From Clostridium_AD sp050717635 (GTDB lineage Bacteria > Bacillota > Clostridia > Clostridiales > Clostridiaceae), in assembly GCF_050717635.1 (NCBI RefSeq), contig NZ_JBOITO010000029.1:1-64000 (forward strand): a stretch of 64,000 nucleotides of DNA. Reading direction: 5' to 3'. Positions 16,757 through 26,249 of the stretch are shown here, in pieces. The notes beneath the pieces are model-generated. The model had not been told where the DNA came from. It was given only the letters and a program-made list of their open reading frames with translations, and made no database searches. Each line of letters opens with the position of its first letter. The first letter of the stretch is position 1. The translations under genes were made by a program, and so were the position numbers.

Positions 16757-17485
16757 GTGAATAAAACTTATAAACGGGTGAAATTTATTATTCTACTATT
16801 TACGTTGATAATATTAATACTACCGACAACAGCCTTAGCAAATTCTGCGGAACCGCCAGCATTGGTTATACTCGTAAATAATCCGCCAAAAGATTTTTCA
16901 ATTGTATTAGTGTCTAATGGAAGTCAACCGAAAGCAAGAGTTACGCGGGTTGCATGGGAAGGATATTATGCTTTTTATTCGAGAGATATGCAGGCGACGG
17001 GGGATTATACATTCAAGGTCACTACAAATGTGGAGAGCTTCGAATGCACAATTGAAATACCATTGCAGCAATATAACACCGTATTTACTTTGGACATACC
17101 CAATCGAGAACTTACACCCGGAACATACCCTCTTCGCAGGTGGATCTTAATATCTATACGGTTATTACTTACGCTTTTGCTTGAAGGTATTATCTTTTGG
17201 CTCTTTCATTTTAGACAAAGGAGAAGTTGGATTATATTTATTTGTATTAATCTTGTTACACAGGGGGCCTTGAATATTTGGTTGAATAGCGAAGGGTCGC
17301 TGATGCCAAGCTATTTAATTTTAAGTTTAATTCTAGGAGAGTTTTTTGTATTTATTACTGAAATGATTGCTTTTCCAATTTTTATTAGGGAACATGAAAA
17401 GAGCCGTATCTTGGCTTATGTTTTTATTGCAAATTTTATAAGTTTAATTGTCGGTGGATATATTATTTCGATTTTGCCGGTTTAG
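16757..17485 (+). CDS. Membrane protein of unknown function with signal peptide
   Basis: 242 residues starting with a GTG behind AGGAGGGTCA. A signal peptide (FIILLFTLIILILPTTALA) precedes an extracellular beta-rich part of about 95 residues. At least three membrane helices follow (about 130-150, 155-175, 185-205) plus a last one at the C-terminus (FIANFISLIVGGYIISIL). No known domain is recognised. It appears co-transcribed with the preceding hydrolase (10-bp gap). Confidence 0.65.
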   Translation: MNKTYKRVKFIILLFTLIILILPTTALANSAEPPALVILVNNPPKDFSIVLVSNGSQPKARVTRVAWEGYYAFYSRDMQATGDYTFKVTTNVESFECTIEIPLQQYNTVFTLDIPNRELTPGTYPLRRWILISIRLLLTLLLEGIIFWLFHFRQRRSWIIFICINLVTQGALNIWLNSEGSLMPSYLILSLILGEFFVFITEMIAFPIFIREHEKSRILAYVFIANFISLIVGGYIISILPV

Positions 17486-17615
17486 ACACGATATTTGCAA
17501 TGTAATTACTACCTTTAGCTACTATATAAATTTATGTATTCTAATCTATTTCTAGGTTAATAAAACATTCTGATTTTAGAGGAGAGTAATAAAATAAATG
17601 ATAGGGGGGACATCC

Positions 17616-18179
17616 ATGAATTATATAAAACAGATTTTCGAATTTATTCCTACCAATGAACAAGAAAACCAAGATAAAAAGATAATTCTTGATTATATTA
17701 AAAAATTTCCAGATAATATTTTGTTAAGAGAAAATGTATTTGCACATATTACAAGTTCAGGATTTATAATGAACAAAGAAATGGACAAAGTGCTAATGGT
17801 TCACCACAATATACGAAATACTTGGGCTTGGACAGGAGGCCATGTAGATGGAGATGCAGACTTTTTACATGTTGCAATAAAAGAAGCAAAAGAAGAAACA
17901 GGTATAAAAGTTGCTACAGCTCTTACAAAAGACATCATAGCTATAGATATTCTACCGGTATATGGTCATATGAAAAGGAATAAGTATGTTAGTGCACACC
18001 TACACCTTTCGGTAGCATATGTTCTTATCGCAAGTGAAAGAGAAACACTTATAGTAAAGGAAGATGAAAATAGCGATGTGAATTGGTTTTCTTTGAATAT
18101 GTTTAATGAAGATTATTTTGATGGTAAGGATGTTTATCTATATAATAAGTTAATTCAGCGGGCCATACATATTATATAA
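17616..18179 (+). CDS. Nudix hydrolase
   Basis: Nudix box at about residues 68-90 (GGHVDGDADFLHVAIKEAKEETG), with Asp instead of the usual Glu at the first acidic position but the REUXEE core kept as KEAKEE. Nudix enzymes cleave nucleoside diphosphates linked to another group; the substrate cannot be predicted. I prefer ATG 17616, with GGGGGGAC 5-12 nt upstream, over an in-frame ATG at 17598. Intact. Confidence 0.85.
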   Translation: MNYIKQIFEFIPTNEQENQDKKIILDYIKKFPDNILLRENVFAHITSSGFIMNKEMDKVLMVHHNIRNTWAWTGGHVDGDADFLHVAIKEAKEETGIKVATALTKDIIAIDILPVYGHMKRNKYVSAHLHLSVAYVLIASERETLIVKEDENSDVNWFSLNMFNEDYFDGKDVYLYNKLIQRAIHII

Positions 18180-18293
18180 TATATGGTTATTTGAGTAGAG
18201 GTGAACAATTAACCGTTCCTATAACTTTATAGAAATTTAAAGGTGTGTAGATATAATGTACAGAGAATAATCAAAAATGATGGAGGAATAGAT

Positions 18294-18809
18294 ATGAAAG
18301 TAGAATTATCAAGGGCTAATATCGAAATGGAAGAGCAATATTATGATTTCATTAATGATTGGCAAAATAATGATGAGGAAATTGTCCCATATGCCGCAAG
18401 ATTATTAGATATGAATTATAAAACATGGTTGGATTATACATATAAAATTGAAAATAAAGATACTTGTCCACCGAATTTTGTTCCTGCACATACATACTTT
18501 TTAATTCAAGAAAATAAAAGGATTATAGGTGCAATAAATATTAGGCATTGTCTAAATGACTATTTATTTAACTTTGGTGGGCATATTGGTTATGGCATTC
18601 GTCCATCAGAACGAAAAAAAGGATATGCGTCATTGATGTTATCTATGGCTTTGCCAATAGCAAAGGAGCTCGGAATTAATAAGGTTCTGATTACTTGTGA
18701 TAAAAACAATGTAGGTTCAGCTAAAACTATGATTAATAATGGTGGTGTTCTAGAAAATGAAGTCCTAGATGATGCTGAAATAACTCAAAGATACTGGATA
18801 GAGTCTTAA
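18294..18809 (+). CDS. GNAT acetyltransferase
   Basis: 171 residues from ATG 18294 (GGAGG in front; an in-frame GTG at 18243 is less likely). It carries HTYFLIQENKRIIGAINIRHCLNDYLFNFGGHIGYGIRPSERKKGYASLML (about residues 60-112), a well-known GNAT subgroup with the RPSERKKGYA acetyl-CoA loop, and a DKNNVGSAKTMINNGGVLENE end. A paralogue lies at 44137 and a broken one at 44800. Substrate unknown. Confidence 0.88.
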   Translation: MKVELSRANIEMEEQYYDFINDWQNNDEEIVPYAARLLDMNYKTWLDYTYKIENKDTCPPNFVPAHTYFLIQENKRIIGAINIRHCLNDYLFNFGGHIGYGIRPSERKKGYASLMLSMALPIAKELGINKVLITCDKNNVGSAKTMINNGGVLENEVLDDAEITQRYWIES

Positions 18810-18872
18810 TTTATTATATAATGTTAATATAATTAATTGGAGTTCTTTTAACAGTTTAGGGAGGTAAAAATT

Positions 18873-19520
18873 ATGTTAGATAGTACAGGATTTGATCTAT
18901 GGGCTAATGGTTATGATATGAGTGTAAACCTTAGTGAGAAAAATAATGAGTACCCATTTGCAGGTTATAAAGAAGTGTTAAATTATGTTTATAACCAAGT
19001 AAGAATAAAAGAGGATGCAAATGTTTTAGATATTGGGATTGGAACTGGAATTTTATCAACTCAACTATATAATAATGGATATAATATTACTGGCATTGAT
19101 TTCTCAAGCAATATGATAGATATTGCAAAGCAAAAAATGCCTCAAGCAACATTGATAAATCAAGATTTCTCCAGGGGTTTACCAGATGAAATTAAAAATC
19201 GTCGGTTTGACTTTATAATTAGCACATATGCAATTCATCATTTAACAGACAATGAAAAAATTAATTTTATCAAGGCGCTTTTCCCATTGCTGAATAAAAA
19301 AGGAATGATACTTTTAGGTGATGTTTCTTTTGAAACAAGAACTCAATTAGAAAAATGTAAAGCTAAATACAATGAGTATTGGGATAATGATGAAGTCTAT
19401 TTTACCGCAGAAGAAATTAAAAGCAATCTAAATAATGAATTTTTATGTCAGTTTATACAAATATCTCATTGTGCTGGAGTACTAACTATTGTTAATAATC
19501 GGAGGGTAACATGGAATTAA
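18873..19520 (+). CDS. Class I SAM-dependent methyltransferase
   Basis: 215 residues. Motif I is VLDIGIGTGILSTQLYNNG (about residues 51-69), motif II VTGIDFSSNMIDIAKQKMP-like (about 74-90), then FDFIISTYAIHHLTDNEK. A small-molecule methyltransferase of the YrrT/UbiE-like type is likely; the substrate is unknown. The stop overlaps the start of a broken nitroreductase gene by 10 bp, so the two were once translationally coupled. Confidence 0.88.
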   Translation: MLDSTGFDLWANGYDMSVNLSEKNNEYPFAGYKEVLNYVYNQVRIKEDANVLDIGIGTGILSTQLYNNGYNITGIDFSSNMIDIAKQKMPQATLINQDFSRGLPDEIKNRRFDFIISTYAIHHLTDNEKINFIKALFPLLNKKGMILLGDVSFETRTQLEKCKAKYNEYWDNDEVYFTAEEIKSNLNNEFLCQFIQISHCAGVLTIVNNRRVTWN

Positions 19521-20071
19521 TGGATTGTATTTTTCAGAGAAGAAGTATCAGAAAATATAAAGATAAACAAGTAGACAAAGAAATACTAGAAATGCTAATA
19601 AAATCTGGTATGGCTGCTTAAGCAGCGTGTAATAATCAGCCATGGGAATTTATTGCTGTCAGAGAAAAAGAAACTATGGATAAATTAAGAAACGGAATGG
19701 TCATGGGTAGGTATAATGCACCAGCTGCAATTGTGGTTTGTGGCAATATGAAACTAGCAATGGGTGGATTTAAAAATCATTGGGACCAAGTTTGTAGTGC
19801 GGCGTTACAGAACATATTATTGGCTGCAACATCAATTGGTTTAGGTTCAGTATGGATAGGAGTATATCCAATGCAAAGTTATATTGAATCAGTAAGAAAA
19901 GCTTTAAATATGCCTGAGTATGTAATTCCCTTGGGGATTGCGTATATAGGATATGCTGATGAAGAAAAACAGTCAAGAACTCAATATAATGAGAAAAGAA
20001 TTTATTGGGAAAAATATGATTCTACTAGAAAACATAGAGCTAGGCCCAAAAACCTAAAATGCGGAGTATAG
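19511..20071 (+). pseudogene. Nitroreductase-family gene with one in-frame stop
   Basis: ATG 19511 behind GGAGGG starts MELMDCIFQRRSIRKYKDKQVDKEILEMLIKSGMAA, the FMN-binding RRSIRKY motif of nitroreductases. A TAA at 19619-19621 follows, then the same frame resumes AACNNQPWEFIAV and continues to the family C-terminus (LGIAYIGYADEE) at 20071. A single codon change is enough to explain the defect. The longest open part, 19676-20071, lacks the FMN-binding N-terminus. Confidence 0.85.
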
Positions 20072-20136
20072 TATAAAAATAGAAGATCTAAAGAGGTTAT
20101 TTAATCCTAAATTATTTATATAAAAGGAGATTTGAA

Positions 20137-21024
20137 ATGTTAGAAAAAGTATTAAATCAATCTATTTGTTTAAAACAATATATCACAGAAAAAGAGTATA
20201 AAGAAATAAATCAACTTAAGGATATTTGTAGATTACAGGACAAAACTAATCTAAAGCTAGAATTAGACTATAAGATAAATATGAGTAGGAGCTCTGAAAC
20301 AGGGATAACAAACATTAATGAGTTTTTATATTATATTGAGGGTATTTTAGTAGCCTACATTGGCATTTCAAGCTTTGGGGGTAATAATGGCGAAATTAAT
20401 GGTATGACTCATCCAGACTTTCGAAGAAAAGGGTTATTTACAAAGCTTTTTCAACTTGCAATAGAGGCGTGCCAGAGGAGAAACTTTAATAAGATATTTC
20501 TATTATCAGATGGTAAGTCAATATTAGGAATGGAGTTTATAAAGGCTTCGTGCGCTAAATATGATTTTTCAGAGTATAGAATGAAGCTACTTAACAAAAC
20601 TACTTTAGAAAATATAAATTATATCAGTTTAAGAAAAGCCAAGAACGTAGACAGAAAAGAAATAGCGAGACAAAATACAATATTTTTTTATGATTCTGAA
20701 GAGTGTGAAGATTTTCCAGAGGAAGAGGAATTTATAAATGAGATAACATATATGGTTGAATTAGAGGAAGTGACTATAGGCAAAATTAGGATAGAATACG
20801 TCGATAATTCAGCCTTTATTAGTGGTTTTGGAATATTACCATGTTTTAGAGGTAAAGGATATGGTAAAGCAGCTTTAATAGCAATTTTGCACATAATTAA
20901 TGAAGAAAACATAAATGATGTGGAATTGGATGTGGAATGTAAAAACAATGCTGCACTTAATTTATATAAAGCATGTGGGTTTCAAGAGAAATCTGTAATG
21001 AATTACTATAAGTATAATATCTAA
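20137..21024 (+). CDS. Two-domain GNAT acetyltransferase
   Basis: 295 residues with two GNAT-like halves. The first has INGMTHPDFRRKGLFTKLFQLAIEAC (about 87-112), a motif A. The second has SAFISGFGILPCFRGKGYGKAALIAILHII (about 225-254) and the final DVECKNNAALNLYKACGFQE. Proteins of this tandem type occur in Firmicutes; usually one half is catalytic. AAAGGAG precedes the ATG. Intact; substrate unknown. Confidence 0.85.
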   Translation: MLEKVLNQSICLKQYITEKEYKEINQLKDICRLQDKTNLKLELDYKINMSRSSETGITNINEFLYYIEGILVAYIGISSFGGNNGEINGMTHPDFRRKGLFTKLFQLAIEACQRRNFNKIFLLSDGKSILGMEFIKASCAKYDFSEYRMKLLNKTTLENINYISLRKAKNVDRKEIARQNTIFFYDSEECEDFPEEEEFINEITYMVELEEVTIGKIRIEYVDNSAFISGFGILPCFRGKGYGKAALIAILHIINEENINDVELDVECKNNAALNLYKACGFQEKSVMNYYKYNI

Positions 21025-21058
21025 AGGTATTAATTATTATTTTATGAGGAGTGATATT

Positions 21059-21517
21059 GTGGATATAAGGTTAAAAAAAATTGATAGTACTAACTGGAGA
21101 GAATGTATTAAATTAGAGGTTTCTGAAAGCCAAAAGAAATTTATACCACCAAATTTATATTCTATAGAAGAATAAAGATTTGAGATTGGAATGAAAATAC
21201 TCGGAGTATACTTAGGTGACGTTATGATAGGATTTGCCTCATATATTTTAGATGAGCAAGGGGATATGAATCTTTATAAATTAATGATAGACAAGCATTC
21301 TCAAGGAAATGGATATGGTAAAGAGGCTTTGATAAAGCTAATGGATATAATAAAAAATGAAACTAAGAATAAAGAAATATGGTTAAGTTTACATCCAAAT
21401 AATGCTGTGGCTATAAAAATATATTGTAATTATGGATTTAATCAACAAATAATAGGCCTTGAGGCAGAGGATGAAATTTTCTTTAAATATAATTGTATGT
21501 ATGAGGAGGCATTCTAA
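21059..21517 (+). pseudogene. GNAT acetyltransferase with one in-frame stop
   Basis: GTG 21059 behind GAGGAGTGAT starts VDIRLKKIDSTNWRECIKLEV and runs to YSIEE, then a TAA at 21173-21175. The frame resumes RFEIGMKILGVYLGDVMIGFA and carries motif A (YKLMIDKHSQGNGYGKEALIKLM) to 21517. The part from 21191 lacks the first beta strands. The stop overlaps the ATG of the next gene. Confidence 0.8.
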
Positions 21518-22065
21518 TGATAAAGGTAACACGCTTAGATATAGAAGAAGTATTAGTATTGGAATATGACTTCAAAGAAGATAATAGAGGAACCTCATAT
21601 AAAATATTTTCAAAGGAAGAATTAGAGGAGGTTGGAATTTTTACCGAATTTGTAGAAGAATTTTTATATTGCCCTGTAAAAAAAGGAACGCTATATGGAA
21701 TTCATTTTCAAAATAATCCTAAAGCTCAAACAAAATTATTGTTTTGCACAAAAGGACGAGGCCTAGATTTTGCCATTGATTTGCGACATAACTCAAAGAC
21801 ATATAAAAAGTGGGTTTGTGTGGAATTAACACCTCAAAACAATAAACAAATGTATATACCAGCAGGTTTTGGACATGCCTTTTTATCTTTAGAAGATGAT
21901 ACCAATGTTGTTATAAAAATTGATAATTATTTTGATTTAGCTTTATCCAAAACCATATCATACGCTGATGTTGAACTTAATGTTAATTTTAATGTTTTAG
22001 ATCCTGTTCTTGCTGAATACGATAAGAATGCCCCAACTTTGATTAATTGTGATTGTAATTTATAA
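21517..22065 (+). CDS. dTDP-4-dehydrorhamnose 3,5-epimerase family protein (RmlC-like)
   Basis: 182 residues of the RmlC cupin fold. GTLYGIHFQNNPKAQTKLLFCTKGRGLDFAIDLRHNS (about residues 49-85) includes the catalytic His of the GxHFQ motif and the DLR..S motif; NKQMYIPAGFGHAFLSLED (about 108-126) is the second signature. Such enzymes epimerise dTDP-4-keto-6-deoxyglucose in rhamnose synthesis. No other rml gene is nearby, so it may act on another sugar nucleotide or be an isolated acquisition. The ATG overlaps the stop of the broken GNAT gene. Confidence 0.78.
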   Translation: MIKVTRLDIEEVLVLEYDFKEDNRGTSYKIFSKEELEEVGIFTEFVEEFLYCPVKKGTLYGIHFQNNPKAQTKLLFCTKGRGLDFAIDLRHNSKTYKKWVCVELTPQNNKQMYIPAGFGHAFLSLEDDTNVVIKIDNYFDLALSKTISYADVELNVNFNVLDPVLAEYDKNAPTLINCDCNL

Positions 22066-22142
22066 ATATACGTTTAAACACAATAAAAAACATGTAATGG
22101 TCCCAAGTTGGGACTTTAAATTTAATGAATGGAGTGATAATA

Positions 22143-22913
22143 ATGTTTGAGAAAAAACAATTTCCTATACTTGAGTTTGATTCTTGTAGGAGTGCATATA
22201 TTGAGCCGTCAAATTTAATAAAACCCATAGATATTCCAAAATGCTGTGTGATATCGTTTTTTAGAGATATTATTGAAATGAAGAATAATAATGGGCAGTT
22301 AAAACATGTTGTTAATATTCATTCTGAAACTCTGGACATTCCAGTTTATGAAACAATGTATAACGGGAAAAGGGTAGCACTTGTATTGGGTTTTCTTGGA
22401 TCAGCGGGATCAGCTGCATTACTTGAAGAGTTAATAGCTTTCGGATGCAGAAAATTTATTGTTTGTGGAGGTGCAGGTGTTTTACAAAAGGATATTGCGG
22501 TTGGCCATTTAATTATACCAACATCTGCAGTAAGGGATGAAGGGGTATCTTATCATTATATTGAACCTTCAAGAGAGATTGAATGTAACCAAGCTATTGT
22601 AGAAGTAATTGAAAGAGAATTTAAGAAAGACGGCATAAAATATCTTAAGGCTAAGACTTGGACTACGGACGCATTTTATAGAGAAACAAAAGAAAAGGTA
22701 GCATTAAGAATATCGGAAGGATGTATAACAGTTGAAATGGAAGCTGCTGCCTTCTTTGCGGTTGCTAAGTTTAGAAATGTTGAATTAGGCCAAATATTAT
22801 ATGGCGGAGATGATTTAAGTGGTGAAGAATGGGACGAAAGAAAATGGAACAGTAGAGAAGATATAAGAGAGAACTTAGTTGATTTATCAATAAGAATTTG
22901 TACGGAATTATGA
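22143..22913 (+). CDS. Nucleoside phosphorylase (uridine/purine phosphorylase superfamily)
   Basis: About 256 residues. It shows the nucleoside phosphorylase-I fold signatures VALVLGFLGSAGSAALLEELIAFGCRKFIVCGGAGVL (phosphate and ribose region), TTDAFYRET, and VEMEAAAFFAVAKFRNV (ribose-binding Glu of the EMExA motif). It cleaves nucleosides with phosphate to a free base and ribose-1-phosphate. ATG 22143 has GGAGTGAT in front; the ATG at 22125 lies before this site and is less likely. Intact. Confidence 0.85.
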   Translation: MFEKKQFPILEFDSCRSAYIEPSNLIKPIDIPKCCVISFFRDIIEMKNNNGQLKHVVNIHSETLDIPVYETMYNGKRVALVLGFLGSAGSAALLEELIAFGCRKFIVCGGAGVLQKDIAVGHLIIPTSAVRDEGVSYHYIEPSREIECNQAIVEVIEREFKKDGIKYLKAKTWTTDAFYRETKEKVALRISEGCITVEMEAAAFFAVAKFRNVELGQILYGGDDLSGEEWDERKWNSREDIRENLVDLSIRICTEL

Positions 22914-22962
22914 TGTTAACTATACTTTAATAAAATAATCCAGCATAAGGGGATGCGATTTT

Positions 22963-23616
22963 ATGAAAAATGGAAGTTGGGAGAAGATATATTTAGATCA
23001 AGGCAAAGTTCAAGTCGATTTATTAGATACTGTAGTCGAAGCCGTAAATTATTTTGAACAGGCTAAGTGTAAGCATGTATTAGATTTGGGTTGTGGAACA
23101 GGAAGAAATGCGGTATACCTTGCTAGCAGGGGATTTAAAGTATCAGCATGTGATATATCTAAGACAAGTATCGAACTTTCAAAAAAGCAAACTGATGATC
23201 TTGGTTTTATAGATATAAATTACGGAATCGAAGATATGTTTAACATGACATACGATGACAATAGTTTCGATGGAGTTTTATGTATATAGGTGCAAGGGAA
23301 TGGAACTAAAAGAGAAGTACAGAAAGGAATCGATGAGATATTTAGGGTTCTTCAAAATGATGGGACTGTTGTTACAGACTTTGTTACTATAGAGGATAGT
23401 ACTTATGGCATAGGTAAAGAAATAGATCAAAACACTTTTGTGGGGGGAAGACCTGGTGAGGAAGAAATACCACATTTTTATACCTCAAAAGAAGAGCTAT
23501 ATTTAATGTTTAGTAGATATAAAAGCATTAATATTAAAGATAAAAGTTATCATTTTACAGATATACAGGGCAATGAACATATAATTAAAGCTGCTGTAGT
23601 TAGGGCTATTAAGTAA
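22963..23616 (+). pseudogene. SAM-dependent methyltransferase gene with an amber stop
   Basis: Starts MKNGSWEKIYLDQGKVQVDLL, with motif I HVLDLGCGTGRNAVYLASRGF (about residues 39-59), and runs to GVLCI before TAG at 23287-23289. The frame then continues VQGNGTKREVQKGIDEIFRVLQNDGTVVTDF to 23616. Relatives have a Trp at this point (C-I-W-V-Q), so TGG to TAG is the likely change. The rest of the frame is undamaged, so the mutation is recent, or the stop is read through. Confidence 0.85.
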
Positions 23617-23709
23617 TGTTTTGTTAAGATAGAATAAAAATAATTGGGAATTAGAAACGTTAGCCATCATTATTAATAATAATAAGTTCATATTGGAAGG
23701 GGTTTTTTA

Positions 23710-24558
23710 ATGAAAAAGAAAAAAATATTTATATGCTTCTCAGTTTTAATTATTATTGTATTATTTCTATATTCTCAGAATAATTTTATAGGGGTTACCA
23801 GTATAGAATTAGAACTAGATCGTTTGCCACAAAGTTTTGATGGTTTAAAGATTGTTCAGCTATCGGATTTACATAGTAAGATGTTTGGTGACAACCAGCA
23901 TGCATTAGTGTCTAGAGTAAAGAAAGCAAACCCTGATATTATATTTTTTACTGGAGATTTAGTCGATAGCGAGCATTATAAAGAACAACCGGGATTGAAA
24001 CTTATGGAGCAAATTGTAAAGATAGCACCAGTATACTATGTAACGGGGAATCATGAATTTTGGTCTGGGAGATTTAGTTCTTTAGAAAAGAAGTTACAGG
24101 AATGTGGAGTAAAAATTCTAAGGAATACAAGAGATAGTGTTGAGAAGAATGGAGAAGTAATTGATGTTATAGGGGTAGATGACCCAGCAGCAAATAGTTC
24201 GCAACAAAATAACGATGACGGAGAATTTGTATCAAATGAAATACAAAAGGCATTAGAAGGTAATGAGAAAGAGAATTTTACCATATTACTTTCCCACCGC
24301 CCAGAGTTGCTACCAACCTATGCTAATTTTAACTTAGATTTGATATTTTCTGGTCATGCTCATGGTGGACAAGTAAGATTACCTTTTATCGGCGGGGTTA
24401 TCGCGCCTAATCAGGGGATATTGCCTAAGTACACTTCTGGAAAGCATAAGCTAGAAAGTTCAATAATGATTGTGGGTAGAGGACTTGGTAATAGTATTAT
24501 TCCACAGAGGATTTTTAATAGACCAGAGGTTGTGGTTGTCAAATTAATTAAGAAATAA
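23710..24558 (+). CDS. Membrane-anchored metallophosphoesterase
   Basis: 282 residues with an N-terminal membrane helix (IFICFSVLIIIVLFLY). Calcineurin-like motifs follow: QLSDLHSK (about 50-57), FFTGDLVD (about 80-87), VTGNHEFW (about 112-119), LLSHRPEL (about 195-202) and FSGHAHGGQ (about 215-223). These bind two metal ions. It belongs to the YkuE/YaeI type, thought to act on phospholipids or nucleotides at the membrane surface. Intact. Confidence 0.92.
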   Translation: MKKKKIFICFSVLIIIVLFLYSQNNFIGVTSIELELDRLPQSFDGLKIVQLSDLHSKMFGDNQHALVSRVKKANPDIIFFTGDLVDSEHYKEQPGLKLMEQIVKIAPVYYVTGNHEFWSGRFSSLEKKLQECGVKILRNTRDSVEKNGEVIDVIGVDDPAANSSQQNNDDGEFVSNEIQKALEGNEKENFTILLSHRPELLPTYANFNLDLIFSGHAHGGQVRLPFIGGVIAPNQGILPKYTSGKHKLESSIMIVGRGLGNSIIPQRIFNRPEVVVVKLIKK

Positions 24559-24580
24559 TGTGGATTAAGGAGTGTAAATT

Positions 24581-25051
24581 ATGGATTGTGGATTTGAAAA
24601 TGGAGATAGATGGTTCCGATATAGGGCTGCGGCAATAATTATAGAAGATGGATCTGTACTTTTTGCAAAAAATGAATTGGATTCATACTATTATTCTATA
24701 GGTGGTGGAGTACATTTAGGGGAAAAGGCAGAAGATGCAGTTAAGCGAGAAGTATTTGAAGAAACGGGAATTTCATATGAAATTAATAGATTAGCATTTA
24801 TTCATGAGAATTTCTTTGAAGGTTCAGGGACATTCGATGGTTTGAAGTGTCATGAAATCACGTTTTATTTTCTGATGAAATCAAGAGGTACCAAAGAGTT
24901 GAATAGTAATAGCTATACTCAAGGTGTACGTGAATATATGCACTGGTTACCAATTAATAAGTTAAAAGAATATGTTGCATATCCAAGCTTTTTTGCGGAT
25001 AAATTACTTAGTATGAAGAATAATGTTGAGCATATTGTTAGTTGTGATTAA
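24581..25051 (+). CDS. Nudix hydrolase
   Basis: 156 residues. The Nudix box is GGGVHLGEKAEDAVKREVFEETGISYE (about residues 46-72), with all key Glu and Arg residues present. The GDRWFRYRAAAIIIEDGSVLFAKNE start is common in clostridial Nudix proteins of unknown substrate. It begins 22 bp after the metallophosphoesterase stop with AAGGAG, so co-transcription is possible. Confidence 0.9.
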   Translation: MDCGFENGDRWFRYRAAAIIIEDGSVLFAKNELDSYYYSIGGGVHLGEKAEDAVKREVFEETGISYEINRLAFIHENFFEGSGTFDGLKCHEITFYFLMKSRGTKELNSNSYTQGVREYMHWLPINKLKEYVAYPSFFADKLLSMKNNVEHIVSCD

Positions 25052-25208
25052 TAAATAGCTTTATTAAAGCCCAATGGTTATAAATCTCATTGGCTATGAA
25101 TGAGATTTAAAGCGTGTAGATATTAAATAACATTCCTACATGAATGTTTTAGAAATTGAGATATTCCGAAATAAATGAAATGAATTCAGAAGATGAGGAG
25201 ATATAGTT

Positions 25209-25559
25209 ATGTGCAAATATCGAGTGATTAAAAGCAGAAAAACTGAGTCAGATAATCCAATAATTGTGTATGAAGGGGACAAAGTTATATGTGCAGAAGA
25301 ATCCAATGAAGCCGGAGCTTGGGCTGGTTGGATTTTTTGTAAAAACGAGAATAATGAAGGTTGGGTTCCGAAGCAAATAATTAATATAAATGATAATATT
25401 GGCTTTTTATTAGAAGATTATGATGCAAGAGAATTTGATATACAAGTCGATGAAATTTTTATTATGGATAAGACATTAAATGGTTGGATATGGGGAGCTA
25501 AAAAAGATTATCCACTTACAAAAGGATGGGTTCCACTGAATCATTTGGAAAAAGTCTAG
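25209..25559 (+). CDS. SH3-like domain protein
   Basis: 116 residues made of two SH3-like repeats: VYEGDKVICAEES..GWIFCKNENNEGWVPKQII (about 20-60) and DEIFIMDKTLNGWIWGAKKDYPLTKGWVPLNHL (about 80-113). There is no signal peptide, so it is probably cytoplasmic, where such proteins may bind small ligands or partners. Function unknown. Possible GAGGAG upstream of the ATG. Confidence 0.75.
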   Translation: MCKYRVIKSRKTESDNPIIVYEGDKVICAEESNEAGAWAGWIFCKNENNEGWVPKQIININDNIGFLLEDYDAREFDIQVDEIFIMDKTLNGWIWGAKKDYPLTKGWVPLNHLEKV

Positions 25560-25743
25560 GTCTGGGCATAAAAATAGTTAAAGAGCGGTCGTTCTGAGGT
25601 TCTCGGTGTCTTGTACACGAAACGTTATGTGATATTTTAAGTTTATCTGATGCATCCTATACAGTTAGTGCTTTTTAGCTATTGAAATATAAAAAGATAA
25701 TTCAGATTGGTGTTTTTATGCAAAATGTGAGGAGGTCATTACT

Positions 25744-25965
25744 ATGAATGATTTAGAAAAGAATAACTATAGAAATGGCAAAGATGAAAATAAAAAAGCA
25801 TTTAAAAGCAAGCTGTCTGGAAATGGAACTTACGTTGCTCTTGGTATTGTTTTTGGTGCTGGTATTGGAGTAACAATGGATAATATCTCTATTGGTGTTG
25901 CTTTAGGGCTTGTTATTGGAGCATCAATGGAAGCTATAGCAGACAAAAATAAGAAGAGACAATAA
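25744..25965 (+). CDS. Small glycine-zipper membrane protein
   Basis: 73 residues. A charged N-terminus of about 28 residues is followed by a Gly-rich hydrophobic stretch (YVALGIVFGAGIGVTMDNISIGVALGLVIGASMEAIA), a glycine-zipper pattern likely forming a membrane hairpin, and a basic tail. GGAGGTCATTACT precedes the ATG. Function unknown. Confidence 0.65.
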   Translation: MNDLEKNNYRNGKDENKKAFKSKLSGNGTYVALGIVFGAGIGVTMDNISIGVALGLVIGASMEAIADKNKKRQ

Positions 25966-26035
25966 AGTGAATAAGTATAATTTGTAATTATAGAAGATGT
26001 GGACATACATATTTGCAGGGTGTCGGAAGAGTACC

Positions 26036-26066
<31 letters not shown>

Positions 26067-26249
26067 GCGTTAAATAGTGGGTATACGAAAAAATGATTAT
26101 AAACATTCTTTCCATTGTGTGTATTTAAATCTGTTTGGTATAATATGGTGATGTTAAAATATTGGTGAATAAAATGGATAATAAGTATATAGATGAGAAT
26201 AGTAGGATTAATAAGAAATGTCAGATAATAGTGATAGGGGGCGTACATT

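Noticed and set aside
25561..25743. A possible structured RNA between the SH3-like gene and the small membrane protein gene
   Set aside because: The segment is less AT-rich than its surroundings but forms no convincing conserved hairpin set or known riboswitch core.
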